Shown here: positions 29,587-37,645 of the stretch, piece after piece
How positions within the stretch are numbered: the first letter of the stretch is position 1
Layout of the letters: every line of letters begins with the position of its first letter
From: Diaporthe sp. PMI_573
Lineage: Eukaryota; Ascomycota; Sordariomycetes; Diaporthales; Diaporthaceae
Reading direction: 5' to 3'
NCBI GenBank assembly: GCA_021399435.1
Contig: JAJTUP010000174.1
Span: 1-45,867 of the forward strand
DNA: 45,867 bases
Translations under genes and position numbers: made by a program
Notes under the pieces: generated by a model
Told to the model about the DNA's origin: nothing
What the model saw: only the letters and a program-made list of their open reading frames with translations
Database searches by the model: none

Positions 29587-30361
29587 GGTAAAAAGATGTC
29601 TTGATCATGTCGATATCGCAATGGATGGTGGCAGTCAAAGGTCAGTAGGTTGTCTACGGAGCGCGAAAAACGCGTCCAACGCGGCGAGGTGGCACATTAA
29701 CGTCCGCATCTTGCAGATGTTTCGGGTACTTCCTGCTCAGGCTAAATTGTGTGGGGAAGCAAGTCGTGAGGGGCTGAATTCGTTAAGTCCCTAATAGCCT
29801 CCAAGTACGAACTGACGCGGTAAGTGAAACTAGTAATTGTTCGCGCAGTATTGAAATAATGAAGACTCTGGACGCGTTTTTCGAATCGCCTTGCAGAAGT
29901 CTATTGAATAGTATAAATTTCGTACCATGAGTCCAAAACGTGGATAGTCGAGGTACTCGAAATACGGTAGACCATGTACGAATGATTAACTGCCGTCATG
30001 ACGATGTGGGATTCCATGAGGAAATCTTAAGGGCACAAGTCGAGATCTAAATCATTCGAATGAGAAAACCCAGAATATTCGAATAGTACCTCATTTAAAT
30101 TGCGTATTGTAAAATCGCACTCTCTGGAAGCTTGATGATGTTTTCGATATAGGGTAGAAGGATTACTGCGACGGTGGGGCGATCAGGCACTGTTAGGGTC
30201 TCTCTGCCAAATTATATGGGCGTCCCTAACTGCCCCACTTCTAATCCACCCAATCCACCCACTCCACTCCACGAGATCGTCTGGTGGATTCGGTGGATTA
30301 GCCAATCCACTAGAATTTTGCCAGTGGAGTGGACAGTGGAATCCACGAGTGGATCCACTGC

Positions 30362-30391
30362 GTGGATTGAGTGGAGTGGCTTTCAACCCTG
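30362..30391 (-). repeat. Right TIR of hAT element 3
   Basis: The inverted partner of 26879-26908, followed at once by the duplicated GTCGGTAG. Confidence 0.93.
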
Positions 30392-30399
30392 GTCGGTAG

Positions 30400-30613
30400 G
30401 CTCAAGGACATCTCCATATTTGTAGGATCAGCCCCAACCATGATCTTACCCCGCAGCAGAGACACGTGGACGCGCAGATATCGTGACACAAACCAGAACG
30501 GCCTAGCGATTATGATGTCCTCGGATGACACTGCGGGCCTTGTTAATCCTTTTGTATCTTCGTATCTACCCAATGATCCAATAGGTTCCGTCGTTTGAGA
30601 GCATCACAATAAT
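30400..30613. other. Short spacer after hAT element 3
   Basis: No gene. It should be the continuation of the DNA interrupted by hAT 3 at GTCGGTAG, whose other side is 26870, but I see no coding continuity across the gap. Confidence 0.35.
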
Positions 30614-30970
30614 ATGATTGGCCAGACAAACCCATCAGGGCCCACCACTGTCCCTAATCCCATCGGTTTCTCATGGTTGGAGCCACACCCGGAGCTTGTC
30701 GTGATCCTGGTTGGCCCAGACGAGATTCCATTCGGCTTGCAGAAGAACTTTCTCTGCGCAAAGTCGTCCTACTACCGCGAGAAAATTGCCAACGTGGACG
30801 ACGTCGAGTACGTCGAGCGGTTGCCCAACTGCCCCGTCGAGGTGTTCGGCTTTGTACAAAACCTTGGCGCCGCAATACCCGCGAGAGTAGGGCAGACAAC
30901 TGCCTTTCCTAAGGTTCCAACAACACGGCAAACAGGACTCAGCCTCGATACGCAGACCGTGAGAGAGTAG
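30614..30970 (+). pseudogene. BTB/POZ-domain gene fragment
   Basis: ATG 30614 opens a 118-codon frame: PELVVILVGPDEIPFGLQKN, FLCAKSSYYREKIANVD, then VERLPNCPVEVFGFVQN. This is the first part of a BTB/POZ fold as seen in many filamentous-fungus proteins (self-association or cullin-adaptor module). After VQN the sequence turns into an unrelated stretch (LGAAIPARVGQTTAF) where the family expects a continuation such as FLYTG. The domain lacks its C-terminal half and is probably truncated by rearrangement. It ends 62 bp before the convergent RNase III-like gene. Confidence 0.6.
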
Positions 30971-31032
30971 TCCTACTTAACAGCCCCTCTGGGACAGCAA
31001 TGCTCAGACTAATTCCCTGGCATCGTGCTACC

Positions 31033-31534
31033 CTACTCCCCTCCTCCCTCAAAAACACCCAGAGCTCGAATTGCCGCTTGCACCTGGTCAAAGTTATTCC
31101 CCGAATCTTTCCAGACAGCTCCTATCAACGCCTCGACCGTCGATGCAAGAGTTGTCCGCGGCACTTCCCCTTGCTGAGACGGATTCCCAGTCACAGCCTT
31201 GTCAAGGCCGAGTCTCCTCCCAGCAGCTTCAAGCGACTTGTTCGCTCCTGCGCGAGCCAGAATTATGGAGCTCTCCGCTGCACCAGTCAGCACAGACTCA
31301 CCGGAAGCGTGCTCTTTACGTACTAGTACCTCTACCACCTATGTATGATTGGTTTGCCATGTCTAGTCGAATGAGAGCATCTCCGATCAACGCGAGGCGT
31401 TTGTTCCCTTCTGTAGCATCTGGGACACAGGGGCTGGACGGTGATGCACCAGCCGCCAAAGTTGCTTCTTCAAGTAATCTAACGTCGGTAAATTGGTAGT
31501 CAAGTGATTTCTGAATCTTGTCGTGATTTTCCAT
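31033..31534 (-). CDS. Small RNase III-like domain protein, two exons, catalytic residues altered
   Basis: ATG 31534 (MENHDKIQKSLDYQFTDVRL); exon 1 ends at 31324. A 46-nt intron (31278-31323, GTACGT donor, GCTGAC branch, GTGCAG acceptor) joins exon 2 (31277-31033), giving 151 aa. The RNase III signature is recognisable as NKRLALIGDALIRL, and the second helix motif as TTLASTVEALIGAVWKDSG. In catalytic RNase III the first motif is ERLEFLGD with an essential Glu, here Ala. The second has Asp three residues before Glu, here Ser. GD and the second Glu remain. Cleavage activity is therefore doubtful; a dsRNA-binding or dimerising role is possible. There is no separate dsRNA-binding domain. An upstream ATG at 31582 in the same frame would add 16 residues. 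Confidence 0.7.
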
Positions 31535-31728
31535 AGTGCAAATATGGTAGTTGTCTACTTGACGGGGTCTGTGGCGAAACACATCCCTCTCCCGGTACTT
31601 AAGGGACTTGGAGATGGATGATGGCTCACTGACGGATTACTGACATCACCCTCGCCATAACTTTCTATTAATGGAAATCTTCACTTTTATGCTTCTCCTA
31701 AGAAAAGATTATATGGGGAAAACTTATA

Positions 31729-32255
31729 ACGTGGTTTACCACTGAGTGGTCCATATCACTGAGTGGTCCATTTTCACTATATCTGCCAACTTCAGCCACC
31801 CCTAGCACCCGCCCAAGGCGAAGAAATCAATTAAAATTGGCACCAATTGGTGCCAACTGCTCTCAATTGCTTATTTTCAATTGATTTCGTCAATTTGGAG
31901 GGGCTTGGCGTGGGTGCAGTGTGACTGGGAATCATTAAGGTTTTGGTGGGATAGGCTTTTTTTGGTGCTAGTCGCGTCCGTGATTTTCGCGTCAATCCTG
32001 CCCTAATCTACCTAGTTAAACATTCAACGCGTCAGAAATCAACAACAAAGACATGTATCCTTCATCTAAAGAAGACAAAATACTCTTAGCTATCCAGGCT
32101 ATTCAGAACTCCAAAAAAAATCAAATGAAACCTATATCTATAACTCAAGCTGCTAAGATCTTCAACGTTCCTAAAACTACACTACGCCGCAGGATGAATA
32201 AACAACGCTCTCGCGAAGAATCACGCATCGACACCCATAAACTCAACATAACGAT
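31729..32255 (+). mobile_element. Truncated pogo element, relative of element A
   Basis: Starts after TA (31727-31728) with ACGTGGTTTACC, the same terminus as element A. It keeps the subterminal TTGGCACCAATTGGTGCCAA palindrome and the leader before the transposase ATG. Homology ends in the transposase at about 32255, leaving no right end. The TIR interior has diverged (CACTGAGTGGTCCATATCAC), so it is a distinct family member, not a recent copy. Confidence 0.8.
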
Positions 32256-32274
32256 CACATTTGAACGTGTGTAG
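32053..32274 (+). pseudogene. Pogo transposase N-terminal fragment
   Basis: MYPSSKEDKILLAIQAIQNS, then KPISITQAAKIFNVPKTTLR: the Psq helix-turn-helix of the element A transposase family. It matches that protein to THKLN, after which the frame runs into unrelated ITITFERV and a stop. The CENP-B-like and catalytic domains are missing. The break is sharp at about 32250-32255, where a Med16-like gene fragment soon begins. Confidence 0.85.
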
Positions 32275-32319
32275 TGAGAGACCTGAGCACGAAGCGTTGG
32301 CCAGGACTTGGATAAATTG

Positions 32320-33119
32320 TGAGTACCAAATACCCAGCAGACCAGATCGGATTGACAAGGCAGGACCCTCTATACGACGCTGCGCTGACAGGACTGACAT
32401 TGGCTGGCGCCAACGCGGCGCATCAAAACTCGAATTATGACGACGTGCTCGCTGCCGCTAGGCCCTTTGTAGAGAAGTAACCTCGTTTTCTACACGAAAT
32501 GGTCTCAATGATGGTGTTCATGTTGAATGTCAATGTTGACTACTCTGAAGAATCTCATTACGACTCTTTGATAAGAAACCTACATATCCACAACATCCTT
32601 AGCTTTCAGAACCATTTGGCTTCCGGGGCGAGTTCAAGTTAAGATTGTTCATGAGCAAGTTTGCCATGCTCGCTCTCAACATCAGGCACATTGTCATTCT
32701 CATCACGCTGGCGAGCAACTCGTCCATGATGCCGACCAAAGAAAAATGGACACCTCTGATGAGCGTGGTGAGTCTTGTCTCCTTTCCCGAAATCGCGGTT
32801 CGTCTTGTGGGTAGGCTGACGCTTCTTTCCAGAGGTGGTTGATGCACTGACTGGGTGCGCAAAGTGGGCACTGGACTTTCTGTGCTGGCTAACGGATAGT
32901 CTTTTCGTCCTGCGCGATGATCCGAAGTTCATGGAGCTTCTCAACCCCGCGCGCTTCTCAGAGATGAACACTTATCTCAAATCTAAGAACGAGGTCTCCC
33001 TACACCTGTTGCTTTGTTCGTCGACGAGGGGGCTCCTCCTGGCCACCTGCAAGCGTCTTAATCACCTCCAAGTGATGAGCACTCAGGCCACGCAGTTCTG
33101 GGACAAGAATCCCGCCTAG
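32320..33119 (+). pseudogene. Mediator Med16-like gene fragment with stop and frameshift
   Basis: Translation in consecutive frames gives TKYPADQIGLTRQDPLYDAA, YDDVLAAARPFVEK, a TAA stop at about 32478, then PRFLHEMVSMMVFMLNVNVD. At about 32616 the frame must shift (SFQNHL / GFRGEFKLRLF), which a one-base deletion would explain. A 67-nt intron (32768-32834, GTGAGT donor, GCTGAC branch) is intact. The last exon reads AKWALDFLCWLTDSLFVL, then VSLHLLLCSSTRGLLLATCK and stops at 33119. The WxxDxxxxxxDxLFxL and LLLxSSxRxxL patterns fit fungal Mediator subunit Med16/Sin4, identified from memory of the family. The N-terminus and C-terminus are missing. The functional gene must be elsewhere. Confidence 0.55.
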
Positions 33120-33760
33120 CCAGTCGTAGGTCTGCTTTCTTTTCCTTTATAATCTCAGCAACTAAAGAACTCAGAACACATCCTATACGACTTGCCTGTG
33201 ATGTCAACTTTTCTAAATTTTCTCCTTTTTATTCCAAATGGGACTGGCTAACAATGTTGGGATAACGTCGCTGCACGTGATCTGCCGCACCCCCTGATCT
33301 GCCGCACCCTCGCCGGTATTATCGCCCTTCACGTCGACGGCGACGAAGTCGTGACCATGATAGTTGAGCCGATTTCCGATAGTGCTTCTGATTCCTCCGA
33401 CTCGTCGCTTTCTTCTGACACCACACTGGTTTCGATTTGCGCCTTCCGAATAGCCTCAATATCGGCAAAAACCTCGTTCGGCAAGATTTGCACACTCTTC
33501 CTTCGGACCGTCATGCTGGCTTTAATATGGACTTCCAGCGGTCGGAGTTTTTATAAGGCCATCGTCAGATCGACGTCTTTCTGGTCCCAGCTCTTAAGAA
33601 TTGTTAAAGGGGCACTTAATTCTCACCAAGTGCGTATGGTGCGTGCGTGCTGGGAGATGAGTTGTATGGCCGTGAGTCGATTTTTTGGGTACTAAAAACC
33701 CTCTAACTTTGAACCCTTGCATTAAGCTTATTTCAAACCGTGCCCACCCTAGTCAGTGGG
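33120..33760. other. Intergenic, possible transposase tail on minus strand
   Basis: A tandem GATCTGCCGCACCC repeat lies at about 33281-33310. A minus-strand frame at 33329-33514 reads ILPNEVFADIEAIRKAQIE, then VVSEESDESEESEALSEIGS. Acidic tails of this kind end some fungal pogo-type transposases, but with nothing else of the gene nearby I do not call it. Confidence 0.35.
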
Positions 33761-33803
33761 GCATCCCTTCGGCTGCCGTAGCACCTCCAAAAGATCGACA
33801 CTC
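33761..33803 (+). repeat. Left 43-bp (sub)terminal inverted repeat of the piggyBac-type element
   Basis: Identical in inverse orientation to 35904-35946. The adjacent outer sequence CCCACCCTAGTCAGTGGG is itself a weak palindrome. Confidence 0.8.
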
Positions 33804-34007
33804 CTCATCCCTCCACGCTGCAGCCAATCAGAGGCCTTCGTTTAGCTGCAGACCCACTGTTTTGGCTCCAAACCTTCGCAGTTGTCACGGTACGATTGCA
33901 CTACGTCACTTCTTCTCTTCAACACCAAATCGAGCCCATTTGCGACGCCCACAACACCACGAATACTGCAGCTACAGACTTCTTTTCTATACGATTCGAA
34001 AGTCACG

Positions 34008-35891
34008 ATGGAGGAGGTGACCCTCGATTGTATTGTGGCCAAAGGCGCCCGCCCAGAGGGTCACGATTCGGGTGTGCAGGAGCCGATCGCCCCAGCTGCT
34101 CAAAAGCGTGCCGATTGCTTCGTACCGCACCCTCTGAGTGACCCCCTTCGCCCTACCGCCATCAACACCCTCCCCAGCACTCCTCTGGCCCTATTCGAGA
34201 GGTATCTGACGCCAGAAATAGTTGATTCTCTAGTCGATAATACCCGTCGGCGACGAGAAGACCAATCGCGACCCCTCGCTGGCGAGAAGAAGCACGCTTG
34301 TGATCGTGACCCAGAAGCACCACACTCGCGCTACAGCAACTGGCCAGGCAGCCACCAGCCCCCCAACGCTTCGGAAATCATGGTATTTCTGGCGTCTATT
34401 ATTTATATGGGTTTGCACCCAGAAAACCGACTTGAAGATTACTGGAAGACCGATTCATTAAGGCCATCACACCCAATTCGCCGCTTCTTCTCACGCAATC
34501 GCTGGCAAGCAGTTAATTCAAGCTTCGCCACCTTTGACCCTGACGACGATGGGTCAACCTCCAAGCCCCGTTGCTTCGAGCGAGTCGAAGCCCTCTCTGA
34601 GCACATACAAACAGTCTCTCAAACGTTAATCAACCTCGGCACGAAGGTCACCATCGATGAGGCTATGGTACGCTTTACGGGCCGCTCGAGAGAAGCCACC
34701 ACGGTTAAAAGCAAGCCGACGCCGAGAGGCTTTCGGGTCTGGGTTTGCGGGCATAACGGCTATTTCGTCTCCTGGCTATGGCATACTAATAACGTCGGCC
34801 CGGTGGGCATACCATACCCCAATGGGCGAGGGGTTGCACGCAACGCCCCTGAGGCTGAGCGACAGCTGGCGAAGCTGAATAACACCCAACAAGCAGTAGT
34901 GACCCTGCTCAAGAAGCTGCCTCGTGCCCAGTATCACGTTTATCTCGACAACCTCTTCTCAAGCCCTGGCCTCTTCGCATACCTCCGTACCTACGTTAAT
35001 TGTGCTGCTACGGGTACGGCCCGCACCCGTAGCGGTATCGACGAAGCGTTTGTGACCCTGAAGAAAGACGATAAGGCACGCGATTACGTGCAATGGAATC
35101 AACTCGAAATAGCCCCCTACCCAGGGGGGTTAGTCAACCAATTCGCCTGGAAAGACAACACCCTAGCGCTCTTTTTCAGCACATACTACACTGGCGACGA
35201 AGATTACGTCTGGCGACCTCATCGACGGCCCAAAACCCGCCAATCAGAAGCCTTCTGGGGCTCTGATCAGTGTAAAAACGCACCGCTGCCAGCGTTTGCT
35301 GACGACTACAACCTCCAGAAGGGGGGTGTGGACCGTGGGGACCAATTGCGCTCATACAATGTATGGAAACACCACATCAGATCGAGCCGCCATAGTGCCC
35401 TCTTCCTCGAATTCCTTCTCGACGTTATTCTCGTCAACACGTACTGGTTGCAAAAGAGATTCAGTGGCCAGCTGCCCTGGCGCTGCTTCGAGAGCCAATC
35501 AGAGTGGCGGCAAGCCCTATTCGAAGCCATTATCATCAAGTACGCCCCTGACGCTGTAGCACGTCAACGAGGCCCCGTGGGTACACCCAAGCCTGGCGTA
35601 GCAAATTCGACGGACCCACACACACTCATTTTCAGGGGCAAGAAGTCCGAGTGCGTTGCTTGCCTAGGGAAAACGCTTCGGGTACAGGTACCCCCTAAAC
35701 GGCGAGTGTTAGGCAAGGTGTCTGCCAACGCAGCCCCGAAGCGCCGAAAGCAGACGAGGTACGGCTGCGATAGGTGCGAAGTCTCGATCTGTAACAGTGA
35801 CATCTGCTGGTACAAATTTCACGGTGGGGAGCCCTCAGAAGCGGAGGTACCCCGTGATGCCAAGGCCCGAAGAGGAAGACAGCCAATCTGA
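34008..35891 (+). CDS. piggyBac-type transposase, 627 aa
   Basis: The first ATG of the frame is 34008 (MEEVTLDCIVAKGARPEGHD); the open frame before it has no ATG. The DDE_Tnp_1_7 core includes ASEIMVFLASIIYMGLHPEN, D217 in KVTIDEAMVRFTG, D314 in YHVYLDNLFSSPG and D442 in KGGVDRGDQLRSYN, the three catalytic Asp of piggyBac transposases. Conserved flanking blocks are GFRVWVCGHNGYFVSWLW and LFLEFLLDVILVNTYWL. The C-terminus has a Cys-rich domain (CVACLGKTL ... YGCDRCEVSICNSDICWYKF), the DNA-binding module of this family. No intron, stop or frameshift. Expected activity is seamless excision and reinsertion at TTAA. Probably intact. Confidence 0.92.
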   Translation: MEEVTLDCIVAKGARPEGHDSGVQEPIAPAAQKRADCFVPHPLSDPLRPTAINTLPSTPLALFERYLTPEIVDSLVDNTRRRREDQSRPLAGEKKHACDRDPEAPHSRYSNWPGSHQPPNASEIMVFLASIIYMGLHPENRLEDYWKTDSLRPSHPIRRFFSRNRWQAVNSSFATFDPDDDGSTSKPRCFERVEALSEHIQTVSQTLINLGTKVTIDEAMVRFTGRSREATTVKSKPTPRGFRVWVCGHNGYFVSWLWHTNNVGPVGIPYPNGRGVARNAPEAERQLAKLNNTQQAVVTLLKKLPRAQYHVYLDNLFSSPGLFAYLRTYVNCAATGTARTRSGIDEAFVTLKKDDKARDYVQWNQLEIAPYPGGLVNQFAWKDNTLALFFSTYYTGDEDYVWRPHRRPKTRQSEAFWGSDQCKNAPLPAFADDYNLQKGGVDRGDQLRSYNVWKHHIRSSRHSALFLEFLLDVILVNTYWLQKRFSGQLPWRCFESQSEWRQALFEAIIIKYAPDAVARQRGPVGTPKPGVANSTDPHTLIFRGKKSECVACLGKTLRVQVPPKRRVLGKVSANAAPKRRKQTRYGCDRCEVSICNSDICWYKFHGGEPSEAEVPRDAKARRGRQPI

Positions 35892-35903
35892 AGTGCTTAC
35901 AAA

Positions 35904-35946
35904 GAGTGTCGATCTTTTGGAGGTGCTACGGCAGCCGAAGGGATGC
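35904..35946 (-). repeat. Right 43-bp (sub)terminal inverted repeat of the piggyBac-type element
   Basis: Begins 12 bp after the transposase stop codon (35891), so the element has almost no 3' untranslated space before the repeat. Confidence 0.8.
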
Positions 35947-36449
35947 CGCAGGTGCGATAGTACTCAGGGACCCCACGCCCTGTCTAAGCTGTCCACGCTG
36001 CCACGCAAAAACAACTGAGCAGGATATTTAACTCGTCTTCGACAGCCCGTTATGTAGGTGTGAGTGAAGCTTCGTCCATCCTGCGGAAACGTTGAACCCG
36101 ATTTTCTGCCTAGCTCCTTAGGTGGATCTTGGAGCCCACAATTTGAAGATGACAATAGCTTGTCCCTTGCCTGCGGACAAGGACCGCCTGGTTGTCTATC
36201 GAGTGCCACGGCCAGATGTATTTAAATTTCCAGCGCGAGTAGCCTTGGTTAATTGTGCCTAGACGGCGGCCGCTTTAAATAGTTTCCACGGACATAAAGG
36301 AGAGGGCAAGGGATCCAGCTGGTAACAAATGCCTGAAGTCATACTGCAGACCCACCGAAATTGAAGTACTCCACACCACTTTCGACCCACCAGACCAGTT
36401 GATTTAAAACGGTGCTCAGAGTACTGCGAATTTTGGTCCCACCCTTCGC
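35947..36449. other. Spacer, no gene recognised
   Basis: It may include the outer right end of the piggyBac-type element (candidate TTAA at 36028-36031). No coding motif or repeat is seen in the remainder. Confidence 0.35.
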
Positions 36450-36741
36450 ATGCTTTCGAAACTAATGTGCGTGCGAATCAGGAATCCAACTTGTGGCCTG
36501 CTCGTCTTCACCCTCAACTTCCTGGCAATCGTACCTCTGGCAGCCATCCTGTCCTTTGCCACCGAGGAGATGTCATCCCAAGTTGGCAGGACTCTCGGCG
36601 GCCTGCTTAATGCCACATTTGGTAATGCCGTTGAGCTTATCGTGAGTACTGTTTTCTGGTAATGTGAGTGTATTCAAATCGACTAATATGTTTTTTCAGG
36701 TGAGTATTATTGCCCTGCGGGGCAACCAGATCGAAGTGGTA
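36450..36741 (+). pseudogene. CAX/VCX1-type vacuolar Ca2+/H+ exchanger fragment
   Basis: The first exon (to 36641) encodes [20 protein letters not shown], then [20 protein letters not shown] and NAVELI, the very conserved c-1 repeat of cation/H+ exchangers (GNAVELI helix). A 58-nt intron (36642-36699, GTGAGT donor, ACTAAT branch) leads to VSIIALRGNQIEVV, after which homology stops at about 36741. The preceding residues ([16 protein letters not shown]) do not match the family. Only about 70 of some 400 residues remain, with splice sites intact, so this piece was cut out of a gene rather than slowly decayed. Confidence 0.75.
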
Positions 36742-37315
36742 AAATTTTCGGTCCATCTTCCACTAAGGTACATATATAAATTGTTTCACATGAAACTGTT
36801 GTTAAGCATTGTACTTTACAAATGATCTCGTACTTTGTCATTGTTGTTATTAGGCAGGCCAGCAACAGCGAAGTGGGTGGTGGATGTTGAGTTAGTGTAT
36901 GCGTGGCGTTGGAAGAGGGAGGGACCTGAATGTCAGCCCGGAATCCCCCACAGGCCGATTGCTTGTGCAGCATAGTTAGTAGCAATTGAGGCTGAGATGC
37001 CTAAGGGTTTATAGAGATAGCTATTTAATATAAACGTAATACTGTACATATTAATATTGTATTTCTTTTTCTAATTACTACTGTAATTGAATAATTTAAG
37101 TTATTATCTAAATGAAAAGTAAAAGCATGTTTCATTTCCTGGGTCCCAAGTAGACGGGGTAGTAGGGGTAAGTTCAAAAATGACAGGGCTAGTGCGTAAC
37201 TAATACTTAAGAAGGACGCAAAATAATACGCAGCTTTGATTCGAGGGGATGGAACGACACAAGAACAAGACGTATGTATTCTTTTGAGACAATAGGTCCG
37301 GAGGTTGAAGCAGGA
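36742..37315. other. AT-rich flank of the full-length gypsy element
   Basis: AT-rich DNA without genes. The last five bases, CAGGA (37311-37315), are the target-site copy of the gypsy insertion. Confidence 0.5.
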
Positions 37316-37516
37316 TGTGACGGCAGCCACGGTAGGCAAGCCACCTGGCCGTCACAAGGACCCTAACCCTTAGCCCCACAGTCGCGTCAAGACTTCGCGA
37401 GCCAGGGACCGCCAGAGCTTCGCTCTCCCCTTTCTTTTCCTCTCCTCAGCTTAGAATATTCGTTGATAGCGCCAATAGACCCAGCTCCCATGCTGCATCT
37501 CGCGCTGGCCGTGACA
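37316..37516 (+). repeat. 5' LTR
   Basis: Begins TGTGACGGCAGCCACGG and ends CTGGCCGTGACA. A pyrimidine-rich tract (CTCTCCCCTTTCTTTTCCTC) precedes AGCTTAGAATA at 37448, which would be the transcript 5' end if the element self-primes. That gives a U3 of about 132 bp and an R+U5 of about 69 bp. Confidence 0.96.
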
Positions 37517-37517
37517 C

Positions 37518-37528
37518 TATTCTAAGCT
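37518..37528 (+). promoter_or_regulatory. Putative self-priming primer-binding site
   Basis: TATTCTAAGCT lies 1 nt inside the 5' LTR. It is the exact reverse complement of AGCTTAGAATA (37448-37458) within the LTR. No sequence complementary to a tRNA 3' end (TGG...) occurs at this position. The Tf1/sushi group of Ty3/gypsy elements primes reverse transcription by folding the first 11 nt of its own RNA onto such a site. Confidence 0.75.
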
Positions 37529-37645
37529 CGCCAATTCCCTCGCTGACCGAGCGATCAATAAATACGGAACCCAACCTTCACGTCGACGCGACCGACGGAA
37601 AAGACCTCGCCCAAGACCCAAGACCTAAGACCCGCGTGTAACCAC

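Larger units (their letters stand above)
26879..30391 (-). mobile_element. Complete hAT element 3 with 8-bp target duplication
   Basis: 3513 bp, bounded by a perfect 8-bp direct repeat GTCGGTAG (26871-26878 and 30392-30399). Both termini start CAGGGTTGAAAGCCACTCCA and are identical as inverted repeats over 30 bp. Subterminal GTGGATCCAC/CCACTCCAC motifs occur at both ends. It carries one intact transposase. The 800 bp before the gene (29587-30240) have no other gene. All boundaries are directly visible. Confidence 0.95.
33761..35946 (+). mobile_element. piggyBac-type element (minimal extent)
   Basis: The transposase gene is bracketed by a perfect 43-bp inverted repeat: 33761-33803 (GCATCCCTTCGGCTGCCGTA onward) and 35904-35946. 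piggyBac elements insert at TTAA. Candidate TTAA sites are 33722-33725 and 36028-36031, but the sequences just inside them do not match each other. The true ends are therefore unresolved and I give only the span between outer repeat edges. Confidence 0.7.

Noticed and set aside
33329..33514. Acidic 61-codon minus-strand frame (ADIEAIRKAQIE...)
   Set aside because: It resembles the acidic tail of some pogo transposases, but it is too short and isolated to call.
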